Positions 1-8,658 are shown, numbered from the stretch's first letter. The stretch: 38,028 nt of DNA from an uncultured Clostridia bacterium (GCA_937890525.1 CALADI010000044.1:1-38028); one strand, 5' to 3'. Notes: generated by a model not told the origin, from the sequence alone. Made by a program: numbers and translations.

Positions 1-87
1 TATCCTACATCAGGGGGGATTTTGTCTATTGTCCGTTTTTACTGGATCAGTTCAGCGTTCGGACCGGGGGCAGATTTTTAAGGGAAA

Positions 88-1008
<921 letters not shown>

Positions 1009-1016
1009 AGCAAATT

Positions 1017-2141
1017 TCACCTTTCTGTCATTATGATTTCCGCCTGCCGGCTTGCGTTGGCAATGCGGGATTTTAACAATGTGGCGCTCATGGCGGGGTT
1101 GATGGTCTGCTGGGTCTCGATGGCGATGCCGGCGGCAGCCAGCCCAGCCAGCATGGTGCCGGCCAGATCCGTGCCCTCCAGATACGCCCAGACCAGCGCC
1201 GCCATGAATGCGTCGCCGCAGCCGGTGGTGTTCACCATCTTCACCGGCAGATTGGGCATCCACAGCTGCTGGGTGTGGGATGCACCGTAGCATCCGTCAG
1301 CGCCCAGAGAGATGAACACCCGGCGCAGCCCCGTATCCAGCAGCACCTTGGCCGCTTTTTCCACATCCTCTTTATTGTGGATGGGGATGCCGGAGAGCAG
1401 CTCCGCTTCCAGCCGGTTGGGCTTCAGGGTGTGAAGCCTGCCCAGAATGGGGCGCAGCTTCTCTGCCTTGATGGTGGATACCGGGTCGCAGAAAATGGGG
1501 ACAGTGCAGTTCTCCGCCAGATAGACCAGAGACTCTTGGGGCAGGTTGGCGTCGCACACGATCACCTGTGCGTGCTGCAGCAGGGGCAGGTTGGAGGCAA
1601 GATAGGAGGGGGTGATGCGCTGGCACACGCTCATGTCAGACACCGCCAGTGCCATTTCCCCGGCCTCGTTGGTGATGTAGAGGTAGGTAGAGGTGGCTTC
1701 GTCGCTCAGGCGCAGAGCGTGGCTCAGGTCGATGCCCAGCTCCGAGCAGGAGGCGGCGATCTTCTGACCGTGGAGGTCATCGCCGTAGGCGGTGAGCATC
1801 CGCACATCCGTGCCCATGAGGGTCAGGTTGTGGGCAATGTTGCGCCCCACGCCCCCAAGGCTCATGCTGACGCTGCCGGGGTTGGAGTCGCCTGCCACCA
1901 ACGGGGCGTTGCTCTTGCCGCAGATGTCGATGTTCACACCGCCCACCACCACCGCATAGGTGCCCGAGCGCAGCACATAGCCTTTTCCGGCGATGTTACC
2001 CTTCTTGATGAGGTTGGAAATATGCACCGCCACGCTGGAACGGGTGATGCCCATCCGCTGGGCAAGATCTGCCTGAGAGATCATGGGATCGGATTCGATC
2101 CATTGCAGGATCTGACGCTCTCTTTGGGTCAAGGGGATCAT
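1017..2141 (-). CDS. psuK: Pseudouridine kinase, PfkB family with N-terminal winged-helix domain
   Basis: 374 aa. It is predicted to phosphorylate pseudouridine to pseudouridine 5'-phosphate, the substrate of the adjacent psuG product. Residues 1-58 form a winged-helix DNA-binding domain (QRERQILQWI, then SQADLAQRMGITRSSVAVHISNL). Residues 60-370 are a ribokinase-like domain with GGVGRNIAHN (96-105) and the PfkB signature NTTGCGDAF with catalytic base D310. Kinases of this family with a fused helix-turn-helix are known; the fusion suggests the enzyme may also bind DNA, possibly its own promoter, which is inference. An AGGAG directly precedes the ATG with very short spacing. Specificity for pseudouridine rests mainly on linkage to psuG. 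Confidence 0.88.
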   Translation of the reverse strand: MIPLTQRERQILQWIESDPMISQADLAQRMGITRSSVAVHISNLIKKGNIAGKGYVLRSGTYAVVVGGVNIDICGKSNAPLVAGDSNPGSVSMSLGGVGRNIAHNLTLMGTDVRMLTAYGDDLHGQKIAASCSELGIDLSHALRLSDEATSTYLYITNEAGEMALAVSDMSVCQRITPSYLASNLPLLQHAQVIVCDANLPQESLVYLAENCTVPIFCDPVSTIKAEKLRPILGRLHTLKPNRLEAELLSGIPIHNKEDVEKAAKVLLDTGLRRVFISLGADGCYGASHTQQLWMPNLPVKMVNTTGCGDAFMAALVWAYLEGTDLAGTMLAGLAAAGIAIETQQTINPAMSATLLKSRIANASRQAEIIMTER

Positions 2142-2170
2142 CTCCTAAACAATACTTAATTTATAATCAC

Positions 2171-2199
2171 ATCTTAATCCAAGCGACAGAGAATGTCAA
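2171..2199 (-). promoter_or_regulatory. Sigma-A-type promoter of psuK-psuG
   Basis: On the minus strand TTGACA (2194-2199) and TAAGAT (2171-2176) are separated by exactly 17 bp. The predicted start lies about 25 bp upstream of the psuK start codon, giving a short leader. Confidence 0.75.
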
Positions 2200-2201
2200 G
2201 C

Positions 2202-2231
2202 AAAAAAATAACCCAACTGAAGTCAGTTGGG
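2202..2231 (-). terminator. Rho-independent terminator after spoIIP
   Basis: CCCAACTGA (2212-2220) and TCAGTTGGG (2223-2231) form a perfect 9-bp stem with a 2-nt gap, so a few closing bases must open. Read on the minus strand it is followed by a U-rich tract (2202-2211). The stem overlaps the spoIIP stop codon. Confidence 0.75.
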
Positions 2232-3230
2232 GGAGTCTGTTCCATTGGACAGGGCGATGATGGCATCCGCCAGCGCATTGGCCGCCAGCTTGGCTTGGGG
2301 CAGGGTATTTCCGGCGGCGCCTACCTCCACGATCAGGGCGTGGGGACCGAGGTGCTGATTGTATCTGTGATAGGTGAAGTTGATGGGGCGGCAGATCCCC
2401 GGGTTCTCCTGTTCCAACAGGGCGTGGAGCTTCAGCGCCACGGAGAGGTTGCCCTCCCAGCCGGGATTGTCCAGCCCACCGGCATCGGTGCCCACCACCA
2501 TCATCAGCTGGGCGGACAGTTCTGAGCCGATGGCGCATTCGGTGACAAGCTGCCCGGTGGGGGTGTCGGCGGCGTCCCGATGGAGATCCAGCACAAGCTG
2601 GATCCCGGGGTTTGCATCCAAAATGGCTTGGGTGGAGTCGGCGGCATTGGTATAGGAGCTGTTGTAGGAGGGGTAGTCGTGGAAGGCGGTGTCGTGGATC
2701 ACATGGATCCCCGCTTCCTCCAGACGGTTTGCCACCAATTCCCCCAGACTCAGCACATTGTATCCCGGGTCCAGCGTCCGGTAGTCCCCGGATTCCTCGT
2801 AGGTGTCCCCGGGGCAGCGGGTGTAGCTTTCGCAGGTGTGGGTGTGCAGGATCAGCACGCTGGGCTGGTCGGTGTGCAGATCCCAGTCCAGTTCCTGCTC
2901 CAGCAGCGAGCCCATGTCCGGCTGGTAGTCGCATTGGTAGGTGACGGCGATCCGGGCAGCATCGTCGGCGGAAAAGACGGGCAGTTTCTCTGCCTCCTCT
3001 GGGCGGCTCGGGGCGGGGGGCACAGTCTGGGAGATGGCAGGCGCAGGCGGCGGCTCCGGGGTCAGGCGCACCACCCGTCCGGTCTGGGTGTAGACCAGAA
3101 AGGAGGTCAGCAGCGGATCCTCCAATGCCTGCTCCAGCGGGGCGAAAAATCCGCTGGCGGTGAGCCGGAGCATACCGGCCAGCAGCACCGCGGCGGCGCC
3201 TGTCCGGATGCATCTGCTTTCCCAATTCAT
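2223..3230 (-). CDS. spoIIP: Stage II sporulation protein P (SpoIIP), peptidoglycan hydrolase
   Basis: 335 aa. SpoIIP is the amidase/endopeptidase of the DMP engulfment complex (with SpoIID and SpoIIM), acting at the septum during sporulation. An N-terminal hydrophobic segment (about residues 11-30) would anchor it in the membrane. A proline-rich linker follows (57-78). The catalytic domain starts near residue 120, with the family motif HTHTCES (129-135), VLDLHRDA (213-220) and a C-terminal GPHALIVEVGAAGN segment. The start has AAGGGGG upstream at good spacing. It lies 40 bp downstream of tadA with no obvious promoter between, so read-through from tadA is possible. Its presence points to a spore-forming lineage. 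Confidence 0.9.
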   Translation of the reverse strand: MNWESRCIRTGAAAVLLAGMLRLTASGFFAPLEQALEDPLLTSFLVYTQTGRVVRLTPEPPPAPAISQTVPPAPSRPEEAEKLPVFSADDAARIAVTYQCDYQPDMGSLLEQELDWDLHTDQPSVLILHTHTCESYTRCPGDTYEESGDYRTLDPGYNVLSLGELVANRLEEAGIHVIHDTAFHDYPSYNSSYTNAADSTQAILDANPGIQLVLDLHRDAADTPTGQLVTECAIGSELSAQLMMVVGTDAGGLDNPGWEGNLSVALKLHALLEQENPGICRPINFTYHRYNQHLGPHALIVEVGAAGNTLPQAKLAANALADAIIALSNGTDSPN

Positions 3231-3270
3231 GAAAAGCCCCCTTTTGTCAGCCGTTGATGGGTAGAATCAA

Positions 3271-3762
3271 TCAGTCTTGGGTCTGCGGTCTGCGCCACCG
3301 CTTGCGGTGGGGCAGGGTCAGCCGAAGCTGACGGAAAAAATCCGTCAGGATCTGGGCGCAGGGTTCCTCCAGAACCCCGGAGCATACCTGCGGGTGGTGG
3401 TTGTATTCCATGGAAAACAGGTTGCACACCGAGCCGCAGGAGCCTGCCTTGCGGTCGGAAGCCCCGTAGACCACCCGGGGGATCCGGGCGTTGATGATGG
3501 CGCCGGCGCACATGGGGCATGGCTCTAAGGTGACATACAGGGTGCATTCCCACAGCCGCCAGCCCCCAAGGGTGCGGCAGGCCTGATCGATGGCTTCCAG
3601 TTCTGCATGGCACAGGGCGTTGCGCCCCTGTTCCCGGCGGTTCCTGCCCCGACCCACCACCTGACCGTTTCGCACCACCACGCAGCCCACGGGAACTTCC
3701 CCTTCGTCTGCTGCTTCCTGCGCCAATGCCAGCGCCTGCTTCATATAATCCAGATCCTCCAT
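3271..3762 (-). CDS. tadA: tRNA-specific adenosine deaminase
   Basis: 163 aa. It deaminates adenosine-34 to inosine in the tRNA anticodon, an essential decoding modification in most bacteria. The CDA-fold zinc site is visible: HAELEAI supplies the histidine ligand and catalytic glutamate, and PCPMC supplies the two cysteines. VPVGCVVV and NARIPRVVYGASD are also typical. The start at MEDLDYMKQAL was chosen because AGGAGGA lies 7 bp upstream; the open frame extends 20 codons further without family similarity. A basic tail (HRKRWRR) ends the protein. Confidence 0.93.
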   Translation of the reverse strand: MEDLDYMKQALALAQEAADEGEVPVGCVVVRNGQVVGRGRNRREQGRNALCHAELEAIDQACRTLGGWRLWECTLYVTLEPCPMCAGAIINARIPRVVYGASDRKAGSCGSVCNLFSMEYNHHPQVCSGVLEEPCAQILTDFFRQLRLTLPHRKRWRRPQTQD

Positions 3763-3793
3763 GGCTTGTCCTCCTGCTTGTGTTTCTGGAGAT

Positions 3794-3822
3794 ACAATAC
3801 CGAAAATCTTGTGGTTCGTCAA
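3794..3822 (-). promoter_or_regulatory. Promoter of tadA (possibly tadA-spoIIP)
   Basis: Minus strand TTGACG (3817-3822), 17-bp spacer, TATTGT (3794-3799). The -35 box overlaps the stop codon of the upstream XRE gene. Confidence 0.55.
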
Positions 3823-4160
3823 GACTCCAGAAGCAGCGCCGCCATCAGCGTGGCAAGCTCGTGCTTGGTGAAGGGCTGCTCCGGACGACGGCGGAGCATG
3901 GCCTGAGCGCCGCTGAGGGATTCGCTCAGCGCCTGCCCGGCGGCGGTCTGGTCGGCGCTGTCCCGGGGTCTGCCGGTGAGCAGATAGTCGGTGGACACGC
4001 CGAAGGACTCCGCCAGCGCAACGATGGTGTCTGCCGACGGCTCCCGGCGTCCTTGTTCATACATTCCCACAGCGCTGGCGCTGATCTTCAGCCTTTGTGC
4101 AAGTTCGGTCTGGCTCCAGCCCCGGTGCCGCCGCAGGGCGGCGATCCTGGCACCCAGCAT
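3819..4160 (-). CDS. XRE-family transcriptional regulator
   Basis: 113 aa. An N-terminal helix-turn-helix of the Cro/C1 type occupies residues 2-62: GWSQTELAQRLKISASAVGMYEQGRREP is the two-helix core, followed by LAESFGVSTDYLLTG. A C-terminal helical tail (about 65-113) is of unknown function and may serve dimerisation. The gene is divergent from the three-gene zinc-ribbon/sigma-like cassette at 4352-4933. A perfect 12-bp inverted repeat lies between them, so it is a good candidate repressor of that cassette and of itself (inference). The ribosome site is a modest AAGGA. Confidence 0.85.
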   Translation of the reverse strand: MLGARIAALRRHRGWSQTELAQRLKISASAVGMYEQGRREPSADTIVALAESFGVSTDYLLTGRPRDSADQTAAGQALSESLSGAQAMLRRRPEQPFTKHELATLMAALLLES

Positions 4161-4237
4161 ATCATCAATCCTTCTTTCCTGTAAACTGGCTCTACCATAA
4201 CACCATTCCCATAAAAAAAGAGGGGAAACTTGCCACG

Positions 4238-4273
4238 CTACACAATCCGATTGTTTTCACACGGATTGTGTAG
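4238..4273. promoter_or_regulatory. Perfect 12-bp inverted repeat, candidate operator
   Basis: CTACACAATCCG (4238-4249) and CGGATTGTGTAG (4262-4273) are perfect reverse complements with a 12-bp spacer. The left arm also sits inside a smaller palindrome ACAAT-CCG-ATTGT. It lies in the divergent gap between the XRE gene and the small-protein cassette. There is no T-tract, so a terminator is unlikely; an operator for the XRE protein is the best reading. Confidence 0.6.
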
Positions 4274-4279
4274 TACAGT
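4251..4279 (+). promoter_or_regulatory. Possible promoter of the 4352-4933 cassette
   Basis: TTGTTT (4251-4256), 17 bp, TACAGT (4274-4279). Both boxes are imperfect. The right arm of the inverted repeat fills the spacer, which would fit steric repression. Confidence 0.35.
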
Positions 4280-4351
4280 CGGATATGGAAATAGATGGCA
4301 AAACCATCGAGCTAGACCGAATCATTCTACCCATGAAAGGAGCGGACACAA

Positions 4352-4480
4352 ATGAAGGAGGAACTGATGCCCTTCGCCGATCCCCAGCAGGAAAGACCCC
4401 GGCGGCATTGCCCCCGGTGCGGCAGAGAGATCTACGGACTGCATGGACGGTGCATCTATTGTCCCCGGTGGCAGCCATGA
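4352..4480 (+). CDS. 42-aa zinc-ribbon peptide
   Basis: A small gene read directly from the sequence. It has a good Shine-Dalgarno (AAAGGAG, 4336-4342), an ATG at 4352 and a TGA at 4478-4480 that overlaps the next gene's ATG (ATGA). The peptide starts MKEELMPFADPQQ and carries a CPRCG...CIYC pair of knuckles, spaced like a miniature zinc ribbon, ending in PRWQP. Translational coupling with the downstream 77-aa gene supports its being real. No function is known to me; a zinc-binding partner of the neighbouring helical or sigma-like protein is a guess. Confidence 0.6.
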   Translation: MKEELMPFADPQQERPRRHCPRCGREIYGLHGRCIYCPRWQP

Positions 4481-4710
4481 CCATGGAGCAGCTCAGCGAG
4501 GGGTACCGTCAGGCGGCGCAGCCTCTGCGGGTGCGGCTGAGGGAGCTGCGTCAGGCGCTGGCGCAGGCGGAAGATCCGGACGAGATCTGGCACATCAAGC
4601 GCAGGATCGCGGAGCTGACGCCCATGCTGACCCAGATGAATGAACTGGAGGAGCTGACCCGCAGGTACTACGAAAGGGGGTACTACCGCAATGAGAAATA
4701 CACTCTATGA
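4477..4710 (+). CDS. Small helical protein of the XRE/sigma-like cassette
   Basis: 77 aa, starting MTMEQLSEGYRQAAQ at the ATG that overlaps the zinc-ribbon stop codon. The sequence is rich in Arg, Glu, Leu and Gln and reads as two long amphipathic helices (about residues 3-28 and 32-64), suggesting a coiled coil or helical hairpin. It ends in a Tyr/Arg-rich stretch (RRYYERGYYRNEKYTL). It overlaps the next gene by 20 bp. I do not recognise a named family with certainty; similar short genes occur upstream of sigma-like genes in Firmicutes accessory regions. The longer upstream extension of this frame was rejected because it overlaps the zinc-ribbon gene. Confidence 0.6.
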   Translation: MTMEQLSEGYRQAAQPLRVRLRELRQALAQAEDPDEIWHIKRRIAELTPMLTQMNELEELTRRYYERGYYRNEKYTL

Positions 4711-4933
4711 CGGATACGAAGGACCGATCCTGCCCCGGCAGGTGCAGCTCAAGCGGCTGCAAAAGGTGGTGGCATCCGAACTGACCCCCATTCAGCGGGA
4801 AATTCTGGTGGCATATTACTTCCGGCAGATGACCATGGAGCAGATCGCCCGGGAGCGGGGGGTATGCAAGAGCACTGTGTGCCGCACCCTCCACCGGGCG
4901 GAAAACCGGGTGCGCCGGTGCCTGAAATACTGA
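4691..4933 (+). CDS. Sigma-70 region 4-like DNA-binding protein
   Basis: 80 aa. The C-terminal half is a typical sigma region 4: LTPIQREILVAYYFRQMTME, then QIARERGVCKSTVCRTLHRAENRVRR, which is the helix-turn-helix. Region 2 is absent, so it cannot be a complete sigma factor on its own. It could be a stand-alone activator, an RNA polymerase accessory factor or a phage-like ArpU/YvrI-type regulator. It overlaps the 77-aa gene by 20 bp, so the three small genes form one translationally linked unit, closed by a terminator 22 bp after the stop. Confidence 0.7.
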   Translation: MRNTLYDGYEGPILPRQVQLKRLQKVVASELTPIQREILVAYYFRQMTMEQIARERGVCKSTVCRTLHRAENRVRRCLKY

Positions 4934-4954
4934 ATCTTCCATGTGTGTGCATGC

Positions 4955-4990
4955 AGCCCTCGGTAGATGGATACCGGGGCTTTCTTTTTT
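4955..4990 (+). terminator. Terminator of the small-protein cassette
   Basis: AGCCC-T-CGGTA pairs with TACCGGGGCT around a GATGGA loop with one bulged base, followed by TTTCTTTTTT. Confidence 0.75.
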
Positions 4991-5045
4991 GAAAAGTTGG
5001 GATAGTTCCGGCAAAATGTTAAAAGATAATTCATAAAGGTTTCTC

Positions 5046-5074
5046 TTGACATTCGGCATCAGGAGGGGTATAGT
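5046..5074 (+). promoter_or_regulatory. Promoter of the hrcA-grpE-dnaK-dnaJ operon
   Basis: TTGACA (5046-5051), 17 bp, TATAGT (5069-5074). The predicted start near 5081 falls inside the CIRCE element. Confidence 0.9.
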
Positions 5075-5078
5075 ATGT

Positions 5079-5105
5079 TTAGCACTCAGAGATGCGGAGT
5101 GCTAA
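5079..5105. promoter_or_regulatory. CIRCE operator (HrcA binding site)
   Basis: TTAGCACTC, 9 bp, GAGTGCTAA: an exact match to the consensus CIRCE inverted repeat. It covers the predicted transcription start just upstream of hrcA, so bound HrcA would block the operon, including its own gene. Confidence 0.97.
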
Positions 5106-5125
5106 AACATCCGAAGGAGGAACAC

Positions 5126-6226
5126 ATGGAACTGACCGATCGAAAAAAGAAGGTTCTGCGCAGCGTGGTAGACCTGTACATCCGCACCGCCGAACCCGTC
5201 GGCTCCAAGGCCATCACGGCGCTGCCGGATATGAACTATTCCTCCGCCACCATCCGAAACGAAATGGCGGATCTCACCGCCATGGGCTATCTGGAGCAGC
5301 CCCATACCTCTGCCGGACGGATCCCGTCCACTGCCGGGTATCGGCTGTATGTGGATGAGCTGATGATGGACTACCGGCTGAGCATGGACGAGACAAGATC
5401 CATGAACCTGTCGGTGGAAGAACGGATGCAGAAAATGGATAAGCTGATGGATCAGGTCGCCAAGATGGTCTCCAAGGCCACCGAGCTGCCTGCCATCACC
5501 GTGGCGTCCCATGCGGGCACCATCACGGTGAAGCGGTACGATCTGATCCTTGCCGGCGAGGGCAGCATCATTCTGGTGATGATGCTCAGCAATGAAGAAG
5601 TGACCAACAAGCTCATCAAGCTGCCATTGAATGTGGATCAGAGCGATCTGAAGCTATTGTCCGCGGTGGTCAACGCCGCCATGACGGAGATCCCGGCAGA
5701 GGCCTTCACCCACGAGCTGATGGAAAAGATCATGCGCTCGGCAGGCAGCGCCGCTTCGCTGGTGCCTGTCATCACCGAGTTCGCCATGAGCACCCTGCAC
5801 CAACAGCAGCAGGCGGAGGTTCGTGTGGCAGGGCATATGCGCCTGCTGGAGCAGCCGGAGTACCGGGATGTGGAGAAAGCACAGAAGGTGCTGTCCACAT
5901 TGGATGACGAGGTCATCACCAACCTGCCGGCGGTGATGAGCAATGACAACGGCACCAAGGTGCTGGTTGGCCCGGAGAATGTGGCCCAGGAACTGAAGGA
6001 CACCAGCGTGGTGGTCACCAAGTTCGACATCGGCGAGGGGATGCAGGGCATGATCGGCGTGGTGGGTCCCACCCGAATGGATTATGCCAAGGTCACTGCC
6101 CGGCTGAGCTACTTTGCCGAGAGCCTGAGCAACATGTTTGCCAAGCCTGAACCCAACAACATGAAGCTGCCTTCCGGCGGCGTTGAGACTACCGCTGTGA
6201 GCGACGAAACCCATAAGGAGGCATAA
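5126..6226 (+). CDS. hrcA: Heat-inducible transcription repressor HrcA
   Basis: 366 aa. HrcA dimers bind CIRCE and repress class I heat-shock genes; their folding depends on chaperonin, which links repression to free chaperone. The N-terminal winged helix is clear (LTDRKKKVLRSVVDLYI, TAEPVGSKAI, SSATIRNEMADL, GYLEQPHTSAGRIPS), followed by the GAF-like and dimerisation regions. A tail of about 25 residues after the ARLSYFAE segment is longer than usual. The start MELTDRK was chosen for its GAAGGAGG site at 5113-5120; an upstream in-frame ATG at 5075 lies in the promoter/CIRCE region and is rejected. grpE begins 2 bp after the stop. Confidence 0.97.
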   Translation: MELTDRKKKVLRSVVDLYIRTAEPVGSKAITALPDMNYSSATIRNEMADLTAMGYLEQPHTSAGRIPSTAGYRLYVDELMMDYRLSMDETRSMNLSVEERMQKMDKLMDQVAKMVSKATELPAITVASHAGTITVKRYDLILAGEGSIILVMMLSNEEVTNKLIKLPLNVDQSDLKLLSAVVNAAMTEIPAEAFTHELMEKIMRSAGSAASLVPVITEFAMSTLHQQQQAEVRVAGHMRLLEQPEYRDVEKAQKVLSTLDDEVITNLPAVMSNDNGTKVLVGPENVAQELKDTSVVVTKFDIGEGMQGMIGVVGPTRMDYAKVTARLSYFAESLSNMFAKPEPNNMKLPSGGVETTAVSDETHKEA

Positions 6227-6228
6227 TC

Positions 6229-6759
6229 GTGTCGAAAAAAGAAAAGAACCCTACCCCTGAAACAGAAGTAGAGGAAACCGTCACCGCCGAGGAAACGGCG
6301 GAGCAGACCCCTGAGACCGCTCAGGAAACCGAGAATTATCAGGAAAAATACGAAAAGGAGCATGATTCTTTCCTGCGTCTGGCGGCAGAGTACGACAACT
6401 TCCGCAAGCGCAGCCAGAAGGAAAAGGATGCCAGCTACACCAACGGCAAGGCCGATACCATTGCCAAGCTCCTGCCGGTATACGACAATCTGGAGCGGGC
6501 GATGAACCAGCCCACCGAGGACACCGCCTACAAAAAGGGCGTGGAGCTGACCATGACCGGTCTGGTCAAGATCTTCTCCGACCTGGGTGTGGAGATCTAC
6601 GGTGAGGTGGGCGAGACTTTCGACCCGAATCTGCACAATGCGGTGATGCACACCGAGAGTGAGGATCTGGGGGAGAACGAGATCAGCCAGATTTTCCAAA
6701 AGGGCTTCAAGACCGGCGAAAAGATCATTCGCTTCGCCATGGTTCAGGTTGCCAACTAA
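6229..6759 (+). CDS. grpE: Nucleotide exchange factor GrpE
   Basis: 176 aa, with a GTG start preceded by AAGGAGG. GrpE releases ADP from DnaK. The N-terminal 45 residues are acidic and Thr/Glu-rich (disordered). A long dimerisation helix follows (YQEKYEKEHDSFLRLAAEYDNFRKR), then the beta-wing domain with the GVEIYGEVGETFDPNLHNAV signature and a C-terminal GFKTGEKIIRFAMVQVAN. Spacing of 2 bp from hrcA implies coupling. Confidence 0.97.
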   Translation: MSKKEKNPTPETEVEETVTAEETAEQTPETAQETENYQEKYEKEHDSFLRLAAEYDNFRKRSQKEKDASYTNGKADTIAKLLPVYDNLERAMNQPTEDTAYKKGVELTMTGLVKIFSDLGVEIYGEVGETFDPNLHNAVMHTESEDLGENEISQIFQKGFKTGEKIIRFAMVQVAN

Positions 6760-6798
6760 CTATGTATAAACTTTTCATTCATATAGGAGGAACTCATT

Positions 6799-8616
6799 AT
6801 GTCTAAGATTATCGGTATCGATCTGGGTACAACCAATTCCTGTGTCGCCGTGCTGGAAGGCGGCGAGCCTGTTGTCATCGCCAACGCTGAGGGCGCCCGC
6901 ACCACGCCTTCCGTGGTCGCCTTCTCCAAGACCGGCGAGCGTATGGTGGGTCAGGTGGCTAAGCGTCAGGCTGTCACCAACGCCGACCGCACCGTCTCTT
7001 CCATCAAGCGCCACATGGGCGAAAACTACAAGGTCACCATCGACGGCAAGGGCTACACCCCTCAGGAGATCTCTGCCATGGTGCTGCAGAAGCTGAAGGC
7101 AGACGCTGAGAGCTACCTGGGCACCACCGTTTCCGAGGCGGTCATCACCGTCCCCGCTTACTTCTCCGACGCCCAGCGTCAGGCCACCAAGGACGCCGGC
7201 AAGATCGCCGGTCTGGATGTGAAGCGTATCGTCAACGAGCCCACCGCCGCTGCGCTGGCTTACGGTCTGGATAAGGAATCCGAGCAGAAGATCATGGTCT
7301 ACGACCTGGGCGGCGGCACCTTCGACGTGTCCATTCTGGACATCGGCGACGGCGTCATCGAGGTTCTGGCTACCGCCGGTGATACCCATCTGGGCGGCGA
7401 CGACTTCGACCAGCGGATCATGAACTATTTGGTGGAGGAGTTCAAGAAGGCTGAGGGCATCGACCTGTCCGCCGACCGGGTAGCCATGCAGCGTCTGAAG
7501 GAGGCTGCTGAGAAGGCCAAGATCGAGCTGTCCGGCATGACCACCACCAATGTGAACCTGCCCTATATCACCGCCGATGCTACCGGCCCCAAGCACCTGG
7601 ATGTGACCATCTCCCGTGCTAAGTTCAACGAGCTGACCGCCGATCTGGTGGAGCGCACCATGAAGCCTGTCCGTCAGGCCATGAGCGACGCCGGTCTGTC
7701 CGCCGGTCAGCTGGATAAGGTGCTGCTGGTTGGCGGCTCCACCCGTATCCCCGCCGTTCAGGAAGCCGTCAAGGGCATCACCGGCAAGGAAGGCTTCAAG
7801 GGCATCAACCCCGACGAGTGTGTTGCTGTGGGCGCTGCCATTCAGGGCGGCGTGCTCACCGGCGATGTGAAGGACATCCTGCTGCTGGATGTCACCCCCC
7901 TGTCTCTGGGCATCGAGACCATGGGCGGCGTGTTCACCCGTCTGATCGACCGCAACACCACCATCCCCACCAAGAAGAGCCAGATCTTCTCCACCGCCGC
8001 AGACAACCAGTCCTCCGTGGATGTGCATGTGCTGCAGGGCGAGCGTGAGATGGCGGCTTACAATAAGACGCTGGGCCGGTTCCAGCTGTCCGGCATCGCG
8101 CCCGCTCCCCGCGGCATCCCGCAGATCGAGGTCACCTTCGACATCGACGCCAACGGCATTGTGAAGGTCTCCGCCAAGGATCTGGGCACCGGCAAGGAGC
8201 AGAACATCTCCATCACCGCTTCCACCAACCTGAGCCAGGATGACATCGACAAGGCTGTGAAGGAAGCTGAGCAGTTCGCTGCCGAGGACAAGGCCCGCAA
8301 GGACGAGGTGGACACCCACAATGCTGCCGACCAGACCATCTACCAGACCGAAAAGACTCTGGCAGACCTGGGCGACAAGATCTCCGCTGAGGAGAAGTCC
8401 TCCATCCAGAGCGCCGTTGACCACCTGAAGGAAGTCAACAAGGGCACCGATGTGCAGGCCATCAAGGACGCCACCGAGGCCGTCCAGAAGGCATTCTACG
8501 CCGTGTCCGAGAAGCTGTACCAGCAGGCAGGCGCACAGGCTGGCCCCAATGCCGGCGCCAACCCCGCAGGCGGCGACGACGGCGTGGTGGACGCTGACTA
8601 CGAGACCGTCGACTAA
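6799..8616 (+). CDS. dnaK: Chaperone protein DnaK (Hsp70)
   Basis: 605 aa, full length for a Firmicutes DnaK. The ATPase domain begins IIGIDLGTTNSCVAVLEGG and includes VYDLGGGTFDVSIL and LLVGGSTRIPAVQ. The substrate-binding domain follows (LLLDVTPLSLGIETMGG), then a helical lid and the acidic C-terminus DDGVVDADYETVD. Codon use is strongly biased, as expected of a highly expressed gene. AGGAGGA lies 8 bp upstream of the ATG. It works with DnaJ and GrpE encoded alongside. Confidence 0.99.
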   Translation: MSKIIGIDLGTTNSCVAVLEGGEPVVIANAEGARTTPSVVAFSKTGERMVGQVAKRQAVTNADRTVSSIKRHMGENYKVTIDGKGYTPQEISAMVLQKLKADAESYLGTTVSEAVITVPAYFSDAQRQATKDAGKIAGLDVKRIVNEPTAAALAYGLDKESEQKIMVYDLGGGTFDVSILDIGDGVIEVLATAGDTHLGGDDFDQRIMNYLVEEFKKAEGIDLSADRVAMQRLKEAAEKAKIELSGMTTTNVNLPYITADATGPKHLDVTISRAKFNELTADLVERTMKPVRQAMSDAGLSAGQLDKVLLVGGSTRIPAVQEAVKGITGKEGFKGINPDECVAVGAAIQGGVLTGDVKDILLLDVTPLSLGIETMGGVFTRLIDRNTTIPTKKSQIFSTAADNQSSVDVHVLQGEREMAAYNKTLGRFQLSGIAPAPRGIPQIEVTFDIDANGIVKVSAKDLGTGKEQNISITASTNLSQDDIDKAVKEAEQFAAEDKARKDEVDTHNAADQTIYQTEKTLADLGDKISAEEKSSIQSAVDHLKEVNKGTDVQAIKDATEAVQKAFYAVSEKLYQQAGAQAGPNAGANPAGGDDGVVDADYETVD

Positions 8617-8632
8617 TAACCCCGATCATCAT

Positions 8633-8658
8633 GAGGGGCGGCCCTTCTGCCGCCCCTC
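8633..8658 (+). other. Strong hairpin between dnaK and dnaJ
   Basis: GAGGGGCGGC (8633-8642) and GCCGCCCCTC (8649-8658) form a perfect 10-bp GC-rich stem with a 6-nt loop. No T-tract follows, so it is more likely a partial attenuator, pause or mRNA 3'-end stabiliser than a full terminator. Confidence 0.6.

Noticed and set aside
1..87. Left edge searched for a terminator of psuG.
   Set aside because: GTCCG and CGGAC can pair across about 24 nt, but there is no convincing stem with a T-tract, so no feature was called.
1009..1293. N-terminal extension of psuG.
   Set aside because: It overlaps psuK and lacks similarity to the family; the start at 1008 gives the normal protein length.
3271..3762. 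Considered as a cytosine or guanine deaminase.
   Set aside because: PCPMCAGAI with HAELEAI and the length fit TadA best.
4238..4273. Inverted repeat considered as a terminator.
   Set aside because: The 12-nt spacer is large, there is no T-tract on the plus strand, and it lies in a divergent promoter region.
4285..4476. Upstream extension of the 77-aa helical protein.
   Set aside because: The region is better explained by the 42-aa zinc-ribbon gene in another frame, which has its own ribosome site and an ATGA junction.
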